A stretch of DNA of 64,000 nt from Emcibacter sp. (GCF_963675455.1 NZ_OY776217.1:434001-498000); one strand, 5' to 3'. Counted from the first letter of the stretch, positions 8,496 to 18,067 are shown. Notes: a model not told the origin generated them from the sequence alone. Program-made: numbers and translations.

Positions 8496-9502
8496 CAGTT
8501 GCAGGAACCGACCAGAGTTATACAGACCTCCCCGACATCAAAGTCAATGTCAGACAGGTTTTTGGTATCGACAGCGATATGGAAGTGCCCGCCTTTGCAG
8601 AGCGGGACGAGCATGTCCCGGATCTGGATGAAAGTTATATTTTTGACCATGATACCACACTGGCGATCCTGGCCGGTTTTGCCTATAACCGCCGGGTCAT
8701 GATCCAGGGTTATCACGGGACCGGTAAATCCACCCATATCGAGCAGGTTGCCGCCCGGCTGAACTGGCCGTGCGTGCGGGTCAACCTTGACAGCCATATC
8801 AGCCGTATCGACCTGGTGGGCAAGGATGCCATCGTCCTCAAGGACGGTGTCCAGGTCACCGAGTTCCAGGAAGGCATCCTGCCCTGGGCCTTGCAGAATC
8901 CGACCGCCCTGGTTTTCGATGAATATGATGCCGGCCGGCCTGACGTGATGTTCGTGATCCAGCGGGTGCTGGAAGTCTCCGGCAAGCTCACCCTTCTGGA
9001 CCAGAACAAGGTGATCCGGCCGCATCCGGCCTTCCGCCTGTTTGCCACGGCCAATACCATCGGCCTTGGCGATACCTCCGGCCTTTATCACGGCACCCAG
9101 CAGATCAACCAGGGACAGATGGACCGCTGGAACATTGTCACCACGCTCAACTATCTTGAACATGAAATGGAAGAGGATATCATCCTCGCCAAAATGCCGG
9201 CGCTGAACAGCGAGGACGGCAAGAAGCTGATCAAACAGATGGTGCAGGTGGCAGACCTGACCCGCAACGGCTTCATCAACGGTGATATTTCCACCGTCAT
9301 GTCGCCGCGGACCGTGCTGACCTGGGCGGAAAACAATGCGATTTTCAACGACGCTGCCTTTGCCTTCCGGGTTACTTTCCTCAATAAATGCGACGAAATA
9401 GAACGCCCCCTTGTGGCGGAATATTACCAGCGTTGCTTTGGCGAGGAACTACCCGAGACATCGGCACCCGGACTGGCCGGCAATCCGCCGGTCGTCAACT
9501 AG
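8492..9502 (+). CDS. cobS: aerobic cobaltochelatase subunit CobS (AAA+ ATPase)
   Basis: AAA+ ATPase of the MoxR-like type that powers cobalt insertion into hydrogenobyrinic acid a,c-diamide, with CobT and CobN, in aerobic B12 synthesis. The 336 residues show Walker A GYHGTGKST (near residue 75), Walker B ALVFDEYDAG (near 140), the sensor FATANTIGLGDTSG and a C-terminal helical lid ending GEELPETSAPG. Overlaps the J-domain gene by ATGA and precedes cobT by 15 nt. No cobN is in the window, so the large subunit must be elsewhere. Confidence 0.95.
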   Translation: MTVAGTDQSYTDLPDIKVNVRQVFGIDSDMEVPAFAERDEHVPDLDESYIFDHDTTLAILAGFAYNRRVMIQGYHGTGKSTHIEQVAARLNWPCVRVNLDSHISRIDLVGKDAIVLKDGVQVTEFQEGILPWALQNPTALVFDEYDAGRPDVMFVIQRVLEVSGKLTLLDQNKVIRPHPAFRLFATANTIGLGDTSGLYHGTQQINQGQMDRWNIVTTLNYLEHEMEEDIILAKMPALNSEDGKKLIKQMVQVADLTRNGFINGDISTVMSPRTVLTWAENNAIFNDAAFAFRVTFLNKCDEIERPLVAEYYQRCFGEELPETSAPGLAGNPPVVN

Positions 9503-9517
9503 CCGACGGACCGGCCG

Positions 9518-11377
9518 GTGGGCAAGTCAAACAATCGCCAGATTGAGCAATTCAAGCAGGCCGTCACCTCGACGGTGCGGGCCATGGCCGGCAATGCCGA
9601 AATCGATGTAACGTTCGGCCCCGACGCCCCGGCCAGGCCGGGACAATCGGCACGCCTGCCTCTGGTCAGCCATGACCTGCCGGCCTCGGAAGTGACCCTG
9701 ACCCGCGCCTATGGCGACGCCTATGCGCTTCGCAAAAGATTTCATAACGACGCTCTTCATTCAAAGAATGCCCCGACTCTGCCGGATGCCCGCGCACTCT
9801 ATGATGCCATGGAGAATGCCCGTATCGAGGCCATCGGCAGCACCCATATGAAGGGGGTTGCCGGTAACCTTGATGCCCTGACCCGCAAATATTACAAGGA
9901 ACACAAACTTGAGCCCGCCGGCACACTGGACGAGGCGGCCCTCGGTGATGTGATGAATCTTCTGGTTCGGGAAAAGCTGACCCACCAGTCACCACCGGAT
10001 GAGGCCCGTGACGCCGTCAATGCGCTGCGGCCGCTGATTGAGGAAAAGACGTCCTCACACCTGGACCAGCTGACAGGGGCCATGGAGGACCAGGCCGCCT
10101 TCAGCAGGGTGAGCCGGCAGATTATTTCAGACCTTGGCCTGGCCGAAAACCTGAATCCGGATGAAAAACCCGAAGACAGCGAGAACCAGGACCAGAGCGA
10201 GCAGGATCAGCAGGATAACCAGGACCAGCAGGACAATGATTCGGATCAGTCCTCTGACGCCTCGGCAGACATGAGTGATGAAGGCGAAAGCCAGGAAGAA
10301 AGTTCCAGCGGGGAAAGTGGCGCTGAACTGACCCCGGAACAGCTGGAAGACCTCATGAATGAAGCTGCCCTTGAACAGATGGCGGAAGTTCCCTGGTCGC
10401 ATATGAGCAACCATCCCGGTCACGGACCGATTACCAGCTACAAGGTCTATACCAGCGAATTCGACGAATATGTCACCGCCGAGGAGTTATGTGATCCGGA
10501 CGAGCTCCTGCATCTCAGGAAGACCCTGGACCAGCAGCTCAGCCATCTGCAGGGCATGGTGACCAAGCTGGCCAACCGCCTGCAGCGGATGCTGATGGCC
10601 CAGCAGATGCGGTCTTGGGATTTTGACCTTGAGGAAGGCATGCTGGATACAGCCCGCCTGACCCGGGTGGTGACCAATCCCATGCATCCCCTGTCCTTCA
10701 AGATGGAAAACGAAACCGACTTCAAGGATACGGTGGTTACCCTGCTGATTGACAATTCCGGTTCGATGCGCGGCCGGCCGATCACCATTGCCGCCATGTG
10801 CGCAGATATTCTTGCCCGCACCCTGGAACGCTGTGGCGTCAAGGTCGAAATCCTTGGCTTTACCACCCGGGCCTGGAAGGGCGGCAAATCGCGAACCCAG
10901 TGGCTGGAAGACAACAAACCCAAAAACCCGGGTCGCCTGAACGATCTCCGGCACATCATATACAAGACCGCCGACACTCCCTGGAGGCGGGCCAACAGCA
11001 ATCTCGGCCTGATGTTGCGGGAAGGCCTGCTGAAGGAAAATATCGACGGGGAAAGCCTTCTGTGGGCCCACAGCCGGTTGATTGCCCGGTCGGAAGAACG
11101 ACGCATCCTGATGGTGATCTCGGACGGTGCGCCGGTGGACGACAGCACCCTGTCCTCCAACAGCGCCAATTTCCTTGAAGACCACCTCAGGGCGGTCATA
11201 GACTGGATTGAAAAACGTTCCCCGGTAGAGCTTCTGGCCATCGGCATCGGCCACGACGTCACCCGCTATTACCAGAATGCGATCACCATCATGGATGCGG
11301 AACAGTTGGGCGGCGCCATTACGGAGCAGCTTGCCGACCTGTTTGACGACACACCCGTCCGCCGCAGAATGCACTGA
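9518..11377 (+). CDS. cobT: aerobic cobaltochelatase subunit CobT (VWA protein)
   Basis: Partner of CobS in the aerobic cobaltochelatase. It begins with GTG at 9518. The 619 residues comprise an all-helical N-terminal region, a highly acidic Gln/Asp/Ser-rich linker at about residues 215-270 (typical of CobT), and a C-terminal von Willebrand A domain with the metal-ion site LIDNSGSMRGRP (near 410) and later ISDGAPVDDSTL (near 530). The VWA domain bridges the AAA+ ring to the CobN catalytic subunit. Last gene of the J-domain/cobS/cobT operon; it converges on the TetR gene. Confidence 0.95.
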   Translation: MGKSNNRQIEQFKQAVTSTVRAMAGNAEIDVTFGPDAPARPGQSARLPLVSHDLPASEVTLTRAYGDAYALRKRFHNDALHSKNAPTLPDARALYDAMENARIEAIGSTHMKGVAGNLDALTRKYYKEHKLEPAGTLDEAALGDVMNLLVREKLTHQSPPDEARDAVNALRPLIEEKTSSHLDQLTGAMEDQAAFSRVSRQIISDLGLAENLNPDEKPEDSENQDQSEQDQQDNQDQQDNDSDQSSDASADMSDEGESQEESSSGESGAELTPEQLEDLMNEAALEQMAEVPWSHMSNHPGHGPITSYKVYTSEFDEYVTAEELCDPDELLHLRKTLDQQLSHLQGMVTKLANRLQRMLMAQQMRSWDFDLEEGMLDTARLTRVVTNPMHPLSFKMENETDFKDTVVTLLIDNSGSMRGRPITIAAMCADILARTLERCGVKVEILGFTTRAWKGGKSRTQWLEDNKPKNPGRLNDLRHIIYKTADTPWRRANSNLGLMLREGLLKENIDGESLLWAHSRLIARSEERRILMVISDGAPVDDSTLSSNSANFLEDHLRAVIDWIEKRSPVELLAIGIGHDVTRYYQNAITIMDAEQLGGAITEQLADLFDDTPVRRRMH

Positions 11378-11408
11378 ATTTACGGAACCCCAAAAAGAAT
11401 GCCGGTCC

Positions 11409-12053
11409 TTACATGGATCGTATCCAGCTTTTCAGCTGGTTCATCTGGTTGCGGAGCATGGCTTCATCGTCCGCCGCCGAAGACAACAGGGTTACCCCGT
11501 AAAGCGCTCCGGCCAGTCGTGTCGCCAGATCGGGCGCCTCATCGACGAAACTCATCAGATGAAACTGTTCCTTGATCCAGTCAAGACGGCGGATGATAAG
11601 TTTTGTCGCCGCCTTTTCAAGCTTCGAGCCTTCGTTTCTAAGGTCCAGATAAAGACGGGTGATCGGGCAGCCGTATTTTACCAGGACATCCGCCTCATCA
11701 ATAAGACTATCGATCAGACAGCTCAGACGCTGGCGCGGATTGGAATGCTCTTCTGTTCTGACGAAAATTTCACTCAGGCGAGCGTCGTGCCAGGCGATAA
11801 CCTGCAGGCAGATATCTTCCCTGGATTTAAAACAGTCGGATATCTCCTTGACCGATACACAGATATCCTCGGCGATATCATCGAACGTGGTCTGATGATA
11901 GCCTTTCTCACGCATGAGCTTGATGGCCGACCGGACAAACCTGTCAGCTTCACTATTATTGAGGTCCCGACCCTTGAGAGAGTTTCCCTGACCAGATTTG
12001 CCCCCTGATGGCAAACTCTCTGGATTCGCCTCGTTTGCGATTTGAGTCTGCAT
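11409..12053 (-). CDS. TetR/AcrR-family transcriptional regulator
   Basis: A 214-residue TetR-type repressor. After a 30-residue polar N-terminal tail comes the helix-turn-helix domain (FVRSAIKLMREKGYHQTTFDDIAEDICVS, residues about 38-66, then EISDCFKSREDI), followed by a helical ligand-binding domain. The closest candidate target is the divergent phytase-like gene at 12213, or its own promoter in the AT-rich 160-nt gap between them. That gap has a direct repeat TTTAAGTGA/TTTAAGTGG (12179-12196). Ligand unknown. Confidence 0.85.
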   Translation of the reverse strand: MQTQIANEANPESLPSGGKSGQGNSLKGRDLNNSEADRFVRSAIKLMREKGYHQTTFDDIAEDICVSVKEISDCFKSREDICLQVIAWHDARLSEIFVRTEEHSNPRQRLSCLIDSLIDEADVLVKYGCPITRLYLDLRNEGSKLEKAATKLIIRRLDWIKEQFHLMSFVDEAPDLATRLAGALYGVTLLSSAADDEAMLRNQMNQLKSWIRSM

Positions 12054-12212
12054 TGTCTGCTTTCTCTTAATTTCTCTATAGTTTTTTTCTTATTTTTTGC
12101 CGCATATAGCATTTCACCAAATTCTTAACATATTCTTATGCAAAACATTCAACTTTACGGATTTTGGAAATAATCAAGTTTAAGTGATTTAAGTGGATTT
12201 TTCAGCGGGATT

Positions 12213-13340
12213 ATGGGATTAGCATCTACTATGACATCAAGCAGTTTTATCAGGCAGTTCGGATTACTTGTCGCAGGGGTTCTTTGTTCCCTTCCGCATC
12301 TCTCCCTGTCAGATTCCCTTCCCGCGCCGACAAAGGCTCAGGGCCTGCCCCTCGAATTTACTCTTATTCCATTGAATCACAAGAATACTTCCGAGAATAA
12401 GGCCGGCGAGCTCACCTACCTGGGCGGCCTTCAGCTTTCCAGTAACAACTATACATTTGGCGGCATATCCGGTTTTGTCGTGAGCCCCGGCGGGGAAAAA
12501 ATACTGGCGGTATCTGACCGCGGATACTGGTTTCTGGCTGATGTAGAATACGAGAACGGACAATTGATTGGTCTGCAAAACGGGAAAACGAGCCCGATCG
12601 CGGACGAAAAAGGCGAAAAAACCCTCGGCCGGCATAGTGATGCCGAAGCCGTTACCCTTGTCGACAGTGCCGGTCTTGTAGTGTCTTTTGAAAATGACCA
12701 CAGGTTGCGATATTATCAGGCAAGTTCAAAACTGGATTTTGAGTCGATTCTGGAATCGAATGCCCAGGTGATCAGCTTTGCGCCGGATCTTTCCCCCGCC
12801 CTCCAGGAATTGCCCCGGAATCTTGGCGTTGAAGCTCTTACCACCATGACGGACGGACGACTGCTGGCGATCTCGGAAGCTGCCCTGGAAAGTCGCAACA
12901 ACGGCATGGCCAAGGCCTGGATTGTCGGCCGTGGATCAGCCCTTCCCCTGTCCTATGAACTGACCGACCTGTACCGTCCCACAGACATGGCGACTCTTCC
13001 CAATGGCGACATTCTGGTACTGGAACGGCATTTCTCGCTGGCAAAAGGCATGGCCAGCCGGCTTCGCCGCATCAAATCCACTGATATTCAGGAAGGTACC
13101 GTTCTCAGGGGCGAGGTCATCGCCTGCATGGAGTTTCCCTATAATATCGACAATATGGAAGCCTTGGCAGTGCGCCGGAACGAAGCCGGCGAGACGATCA
13201 TCTATATGATGTCCGACAACAACTATAACCCGCTGCAGCGTAACCTGCTGATGATGTTCCGCCTTGATGAACCACAAGAGCCGAAAACGCCGGAACAACA
13301 GATCGCGCACAGCATGGGATTAACCGCCGGCAGCCGATAG
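12213..13340 (+). CDS. exported phytase-like esterase (PF13449-type)
   Basis: A 375-residue secreted protein. A hydrophobic signal segment (FGLLVAGVLCSLPHLSLSDS, about residues 16-35) is followed by a beta-propeller-like domain with GGISGFVVSPGGEKILAVSDRGYWF, HSDAEAVTLV, NLGVEALTTMTDGRLLAISE and MEALAVRR. These are landmarks of the family called esterase-like activity of phytase. True phytase activity is not shown by the sequence. It is monocistronic, followed by a strong hairpin shared with rpmB. GCGGGA just before the ATG supports this start; M7 at 12231 is a weaker alternative. Confidence 0.8.
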   Translation: MGLASTMTSSSFIRQFGLLVAGVLCSLPHLSLSDSLPAPTKAQGLPLEFTLIPLNHKNTSENKAGELTYLGGLQLSSNNYTFGGISGFVVSPGGEKILAVSDRGYWFLADVEYENGQLIGLQNGKTSPIADEKGEKTLGRHSDAEAVTLVDSAGLVVSFENDHRLRYYQASSKLDFESILESNAQVISFAPDLSPALQELPRNLGVEALTTMTDGRLLAISEAALESRNNGMAKAWIVGRGSALPLSYELTDLYRPTDMATLPNGDILVLERHFSLAKGMASRLRRIKSTDIQEGTVLRGEVIACMEFPYNIDNMEALAVRRNEAGETIIYMMSDNNYNPLQRNLLMMFRLDEPQEPKTPEQQIAHSMGLTAGSR

Positions 13341-13369
13341 CCGTTCAAATTTTCAAATCAGGCCATAAA

Positions 13370-13394
13370 AAAAGCCGCTGAAACAGCGGCTTTT
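13370..13394. terminator. bidirectional rho-independent terminator
   Basis: Perfect 11-bp inverted repeat AAAAGCCGCTG / CAGCGGCTTTT with an AAA loop. On the minus strand the stem runs into TTTTTTT, a strong terminator for rpmB. On the plus strand it ends in TTTTGATAATT and can stop transcription of the phytase-like gene. Confidence 0.9.
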
Positions 13395-13423
13395 GATAAT
13401 TCTGTATTTGTTAAGCAGAGGGC

Positions 13424-13708
13424 TTAGCTAGCAGCCTTCTTCTTGATCTGTGTTTTCAGGCGACGGGCCTTGATGGACAGGTTTTCATCCCGTGATTTCA
13501 GCAGGAAGTTATCCAGACCGCCGTTATGTTCAACAGAACGCAGGGCGTGAGTGGAAATCCGCAGGCTGACGGACTGACCCAGAGCATCGCTCAACAGAGT
13601 TGCCTTGGTCAGGTTGGGCAGAAAACGACGGCGTGATTTATTCATGGCGTGGCTCACATTGTTACCACTCATCACACCTTTACCGGTCAGTTCACATACG
13701 CGTGACAT
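13424..13708 (-). CDS. rpmB: 50S ribosomal protein L28
   Basis: A 94-residue basic protein beginning MSRVCELTGKGVMSGNNVSH, the conserved L28 start, followed by SRRRFLPNLTKATLLSDALG and the internal RISTHALRSVEHNGGLD typical of alphaproteobacterial L28. It is a component of the large ribosomal subunit. A strong promoter lies at 13800-13828 and a rho-independent terminator at 13370-13394, so it is transcribed alone with a leader of about 85 nt. Confidence 0.97.
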   Translation of the reverse strand: MSRVCELTGKGVMSGNNVSHAMNKSRRRFLPNLTKATLLSDALGQSVSLRISTHALRSVEHNGGLDNFLLKSRDENLSIKARRLKTQIKKKAAS

Positions 13709-13799
13709 TGCTTTGTCCTTGTTTCTATACGTTATCTATCCGGGCCGTCACCAATAATTCCGGAGAATCGCCAGGAGGCCCTGCAAAACTTGAAAGCGG

Positions 13800-13828
13800 T
13801 ATATAGGAGATTGGCCATATCACGTCAA
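13800..13828 (-). promoter_or_regulatory. rpmB sigma-70-type promoter
   Basis: On the minus strand TTGACG (-35, 13823-13828) and TATATA (-10, 13800-13805) are separated by exactly 17 nt. The expected start is near 13793, leaving a leader of about 85 nt before the rpmB ATG. This is one of the best consensus matches in the window, as expected for a ribosomal protein gene. Confidence 0.75.
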
Positions 13829-13880
13829 GCTATATCCTTCAGGAAGCGAAAAAAAACGCCCTCCGCCTGTTGCCAGGGAT

Positions 13881-14849
13881 TTATCCGGCCAGAAAGGCTT
13901 CCAGAAGCTCCATCGCGGCGGCCGTCGGCGGCTTTTCACCGGCCCTTACCGCCTGTTCTGTCTCGGCAAGCCGCTCCGGCAGATGTTCCCGGAACCGGTC
14001 GACCAGCTGGTCATGGATTTCCGACCACATCCAGGACACCGCCTGCTCGGCCCGGTTGGCCGCAAGTTCGCCGCTTTCGTCCAGCGTTTCCCGATATTGT
14101 CCGATGACCTGCCAGATATCCTCCAGCCCCTTGTTTTTCAGGGCCGAGGCCAGGCAGACACGAGCCGTCCAGTTAGGGCTTTTCGGCCGCATCAGATGCA
14201 GGGCCAGGGTATAGTCGGCCGCCGCCCGTTTGGCCGCTGCCTCCAGGTCCCCGTCGGCCTTGTTGACAATGACAAGGTCGGCAAGCTCCATGATGCCCCG
14301 CTTGATGCCCTGCAGGTCATCGCCGCCGCCGGGCGACAGCAACAGCAGGAACATGTCGACCATTTCCGCCACCGCCACTTCCGACTGACCGACGCCGACC
14401 GTCTCGATCAGGATCACGTCATATCCCGCCGCCTCACACATCAGCAGGGCCTCCCGGGTCCGGCGCGCCACACCGCCGAGGCTGCCGCCGGACGGGGATG
14501 GCCTGATAAAGGCTTTCGGATTGCGACTTAAGCTCTCCATACGGGTCTTGTCGCCGAGGATGGAACCACCATTGAGGGTCGAGGACGGGTCGATGGCCAG
14601 CACTGCCACCTTCAGGCCCTGTTCGGTGAGGTAGGTGCCGAAGGCCTCGATAAAGGTGGATTTACCGACGCCCGGTGTGCCGGTAAAACCGAGCCGGATG
14701 GCGCCGCCCGTATGGGGCAGCAGGGCGGTCAGGAGCTTCTGGGCCTCGGCCTGGTGATCTGCGCGGGTGGATTCAGACAGGGTAATGCCCTTGGCCAGCG
14801 CCCGGCGCTGTCCCTGCAATATTCCATCTTTCAAACTGTCAATGTCCAT
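13881..14849 (-). CDS. meaB: methylmalonyl-CoA mutase-associated GTPase MeaB
   Basis: G3E-type GTPase that guards B12-dependent acyl-CoA mutases: it gates cofactor loading and helps remove damaged cobalamin. The 322-residue protein has Walker A GFTGTPGVGKST (near residue 55), VLAIDPSSTLNGGSILGDKTRM, the switch motif LIETVGVGQSE and the guanine-specificity motif VIVNKADGD. AAGGATTGATCT precedes the ATG. It lies 6 kb from scpA and 45 kb from ecm in this window, so it is not operonic with either mutase. Confidence 0.93.
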   Translation of the reverse strand: MDIDSLKDGILQGQRRALAKGITLSESTRADHQAEAQKLLTALLPHTGGAIRLGFTGTPGVGKSTFIEAFGTYLTEQGLKVAVLAIDPSSTLNGGSILGDKTRMESLSRNPKAFIRPSPSGGSLGGVARRTREALLMCEAAGYDVILIETVGVGQSEVAVAEMVDMFLLLLSPGGGDDLQGIKRGIMELADLVIVNKADGDLEAAAKRAAADYTLALHLMRPKSPNWTARVCLASALKNKGLEDIWQVIGQYRETLDESGELAANRAEQAVSWMWSEIHDQLVDRFREHLPERLAETEQAVRAGEKPPTAAAMELLEAFLAG

Positions 14850-14920
14850 AGATCAATCCTTAACTCTCTAACGATTTTAAGGAGTTACGACAGCAATGTA
14901 CAGGGGATTCATGGCAGTGA

Positions 14921-16558
14921 TCAGGACTTTTCGGGTTCCGCTTCTTCCTCTTCGGGATAATCCACGGCAATACCATAATGGGGATCCTCGATCACGGACA
15001 CCTCCATGAATTTACCGGCGCGGGTCAGAAGCTTCTGGCAGTCCGGGCTGAGGTGGCGCAGGTGCAGTTTCTTGCCGGCCTTTTCATATTTTTCCGCCAT
15101 GCTGTCGATGGCCTGCAGGGCGGAATGATCCACGACCCGGCTGCTGATAAAATCGACAATCACATCGTCCGGGTCCCGGGCCGGATCAAACAGCGCATTA
15201 AAACTTTCCACAGAGCCGAAAAACAGCGGCCCGCTCAGCAGATAGACCTTGCTGCCGCGGTCATCAATCTGGGTTCTGGCGTCAATCCGTTTTGACACCT
15301 GCCAGGCATAGACCAGGGCAGAGACAATCACACCGGCAATCACCGCCATGGCAAGGTCGCTGACCACCGTAATACCGGTCACCAGCAGCAGGACAAAGGC
15401 ATCCGCCCGCGGGATCACCATCAGGATTTTAAAAGTGGTCCAGGCAAAGGTCCCAATCACCACCATGAACATGACGCCGACAAGCGCGGCCAGCGGAATC
15501 TGTTCAATCAGGCCGGAAGCAAACAGGATAAAAATCAGAAGGGATACGGCAGCGGTAATGCCGCTGAGCCGATGACGTCCGCCCGAGTTCAGGTTAATGA
15601 TGCTCTGGCCGATCATGGCGCAACCGCCCATGCCGCCGAAGAACCCGGTCACTACATTGGCCGCGCCCTGTGCCACGCATTCCTTGCTGGCGCCGCCTTT
15701 TTTATCCAGCATTTCATTGGCCAAATTCAGGGTCAGCAGCGATTCAATCAGGCCGATGGCCGCCAGAATCAGCGAATAAGGCAGGATGATCTCGAACGTT
15801 TCCAGGTTGAGCGGCACCATGGGGATATGGAAATCAGGCAGCCCCCCGGCGATGGAAGCCATGTCGCCGACCCGCGGCACATCCAGGTCAAGCCCGATCA
15901 CCACGGCGCTGACGCCGACAATGGCGGCCAGCGGAGCGGGCACGAATTTGGTAATCTTCGGCATGAAATGAATGATGAACATGGTCAGCACTACCAGCCC
16001 CAGCATCATCATCAGCGGCATGCCGGTCATCCAGACTTTCTCGCCAAGTTCGTTGCTGACCTTGAACTGCCCCATCTGGGCCAGGAAAATCACGATGGCC
16101 AGGCCGTTGACGAAGCCCAGCATCACCGGATGGGGGATCATGCGGATGAATTTGCCCAGCCGGAAAATACCGGCCATGATCTGGAAAATGCCCATCAGTA
16201 CCACCGTGGCGAACAGATATTCCACACCGTGATCGGCCACCAGCGCCACCATCACCACCGCCAGCGCACCGGTGGCGCCGGAAATCATGCCCGGGCGGCC
16301 GCCGAAGACCGCAGTAATCAACCCGACCAGAAAGGCCGCATAGAGCCCGACCAGCGGATTAACCCCGGCGACAAAGGCAAAGGCGACCGCTTCCGGCACC
16401 AAAGCCAGAGCCACGGTCAGGCCGGAAAAAATTTCGGTCTTGGCCTGTCCGAGGGAAAGGCCATGAAAAAGAGACGGTTTTTTGCCGCCGGTGGCTTCGG
16501 TTGCACTGTTCACGATATACCCTGTCCGGCCTGTCCGGCCTTTAACTTGCGGCCGCAT
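14921..16558 (-). CDS. SulP-family inorganic anion transporter with STAS domain
   Basis: A 545-residue inner-membrane transporter for sulfate, bicarbonate or a similar anion. The N-terminal 420 residues are strongly hydrophobic, with the SulP hallmarks ALALVPEAVAFAFVAGV (near residue 50), GPxxGx-like GGRPGMISGATGALAVV, and the long FFGGMGGCAMIGQSIIN. The C-terminus is a short STAS domain (VYLLSGPLFFGSVESF ... VVDHSALQAIDSMAEKY). The first 15 residues look non-coding (Arg/Gly-rich). A GTG at 16513 preceded by CAGGG is a plausible alternative start. Confidence 0.9.
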   Translation of the reverse strand: MRPQVKGRTGRTGYIVNSATEATGGKKPSLFHGLSLGQAKTEIFSGLTVALALVPEAVAFAFVAGVNPLVGLYAAFLVGLITAVFGGRPGMISGATGALAVVMVALVADHGVEYLFATVVLMGIFQIMAGIFRLGKFIRMIPHPVMLGFVNGLAIVIFLAQMGQFKVSNELGEKVWMTGMPLMMMLGLVVLTMFIIHFMPKITKFVPAPLAAIVGVSAVVIGLDLDVPRVGDMASIAGGLPDFHIPMVPLNLETFEIILPYSLILAAIGLIESLLTLNLANEMLDKKGGASKECVAQGAANVVTGFFGGMGGCAMIGQSIINLNSGGRHRLSGITAAVSLLIFILFASGLIEQIPLAALVGVMFMVVIGTFAWTTFKILMVIPRADAFVLLLVTGITVVSDLAMAVIAGVIVSALVYAWQVSKRIDARTQIDDRGSKVYLLSGPLFFGSVESFNALFDPARDPDDVIVDFISSRVVDHSALQAIDSMAEKYEKAGKKLHLRHLSPDCQKLLTRAGKFMEVSVIEDPHYGIAVDYPEEEEAEPEKS

Positions 16559-16640
16559 CCGGCGGCCCTGATCAGCGGCCTACATAGAACAATTCATGCT
16601 GCGTCGCAACCGTTTCACCGGAAATTCATCGAACCTGTGT

Positions 16641-17552
16641 CTAGGCTTCGTACTGATGCACCTCGATGGTGACATGATCGAGGCCGTGAATATGGGGCAG
16701 CAGGGCCCGGTAATGCTCCGGCGCCTGCGGCGACCGGGAGACGATGGATAATATGGCGACCTTTTTATGCGGACTCACCTGCCACAGATGCAGGTCCACC
16801 ACCTGGTCCTCGCTGTCGCCTTCGATGGCCTCGATGATTTTCGCCCGGAGGCTCGGGTCCTCGGTCCGGTCGAGCAACACATGGCCGGTCTCTTTCATCA
16901 GGCCCCAGGCCCATTTGCTGATGATGATGGCGCCGACAATACCCATCAGCGGATCCATCCACACCCAGCCCAGCGATTTGCCGGCGAACAGGGCGATGAT
17001 GGCCAGCACCGAGGTCAGGGCATCGGCCAGCACATGCATATAGGCGGCCCTTAAATTGTGATCTTCCGCATGATGATGATCATGCCCGTGGTCATGGTGA
17101 TGGTGACTGTCCTTCAGCATCCAGGCGCTGACCAGATTGACGATCAGGCCGATCACCGCCACCATGATGGCCTCGTCAAACCTGATAGCCTGTGGCGTGA
17201 TCAGGCGGGAGACGGATTCAACCACCATCAGCAGCGCGACAATGCCCAGCACGATGGCGCTGGTGTAACCGCCGAGGAAACCGACTTTGCCGGTGCCGAA
17301 ACTGAACTGGACGTTGGCGGCATGTTTGCGGGCATAACCGTAAGCAAACAGGGTAATGCCCAGCGCCGCCGCATGGGTGCCCATATGCAGACCGTCGGCC
17401 AGCAGGGCCATGGAGCCGAACATGATCCCGGCGGCAATTTCCACCACCATCATGAAGACGGTGAGCAGAATGACCCGGAAGGTGCTCTGTTCCCCCTTCA
17501 GATTTTCAAGATGAAAGTCATGCTCCGGCTGCCAGCGTTCAAGATTATCCAT
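16641..17552 (-). CDS. dmeF: cation diffusion facilitator, DmeF-like Co/Ni/Zn exporter
   Basis: A 303-residue CDF exporter with six expected membrane helices that expels divalent metal in exchange for protons. It has the DmeF-type segments SMALLADGLHMGTHAAALG (near residue 50) and FSFGTGKVGFLGGYTSA (near 85), a His-rich cytoplasmic loop (DSHHHHDHGHDHHHAEDH, near 150), the second metal site MHVLADALTSVLA, and a C-terminal ferredoxin-like domain. DmeF proteins mostly handle cobalt and nickel. Cobalt is relevant here because of the cobST genes, but no RcnR/DmeR-type regulator is adjacent. Confidence 0.9.
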   Translation of the reverse strand: MDNLERWQPEHDFHLENLKGEQSTFRVILLTVFMMVVEIAAGIMFGSMALLADGLHMGTHAAALGITLFAYGYARKHAANVQFSFGTGKVGFLGGYTSAIVLGIVALLMVVESVSRLITPQAIRFDEAIMVAVIGLIVNLVSAWMLKDSHHHHDHGHDHHHAEDHNLRAAYMHVLADALTSVLAIIALFAGKSLGWVWMDPLMGIVGAIIISKWAWGLMKETGHVLLDRTEDPSLRAKIIEAIEGDSEDQVVDLHLWQVSPHKKVAILSIVSRSPQAPEHYRALLPHIHGLDHVTIEVHQYEA

Positions 17553-17597
17553 ACGTCTGCAACTACCCTGTTCTTTTTTCGCTATGAAGACTCGTTT

Positions 17598-18020
17598 TTA
17601 ATCGTTCCGGCCGACCTTGGCACGCATTTTTTTGATCGCGCCCTGTTTCTTCTTGCCCTCGACCCGGCGCGCCCTGGCCGCACGGGAAGGTTTGGTGGGC
17701 CGGCGCGTTTTCGGCACAATGGTGGCCTCACGGATCAGAGCCACAAGCCTTTCAAGGGCCAGTTCCCGGTTGCGGGCCTGGCTGCGGGTATCATGGACGG
17801 AAATCACCAGCACCCCTTCCTTGGTCATACGCTGGCCGGCGAGGGTTCTGAGCCGGGCGAACAGGGCCGGGTAAATGGCCGGAGAATTTTTGGCGTCAAA
17901 GCGCAACTGCACCCCGGTCGAGACCTTGTTCACATTCTGCCCGCCGGGACCGGGCGAACGGATGAACTGCTCCTCGATCTCGTCGTCTTCGATATGGATG
18001 TGGGTCGTTACTTCAATCAT
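17598..18020 (-). CDS. arfB: alternative ribosome-rescue factor ArfB (GGQ peptidyl-tRNA hydrolase)
   Basis: Releases nascent peptides from ribosomes stalled on mRNA without a stop codon. The 140 residues contain the release-factor-like catalytic motif RSPGPGGQNVNKVSTGVQL (near residues 21-39) and end in a basic tail (KPSRAARARRVEGKKKQG, KKMRAKVGR) that inserts into the mRNA channel. Both features and the length match ArfB/YaeJ. It lies 45 nt from dmeF on the same strand and is divergent from higBA. Confidence 0.95.
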   Translation of the reverse strand: MIEVTTHIHIEDDEIEEQFIRSPGPGGQNVNKVSTGVQLRFDAKNSPAIYPALFARLRTLAGQRMTKEGVLVISVHDTRSQARNRELALERLVALIREATIVPKTRRPTKPSRAARARRVEGKKKQGAIKKMRAKVGRND

Positions 18021-18067
18021 GGCGCCACTTTATCAGGTGGACGATGGATGTCAAAAGGGACAAAATA

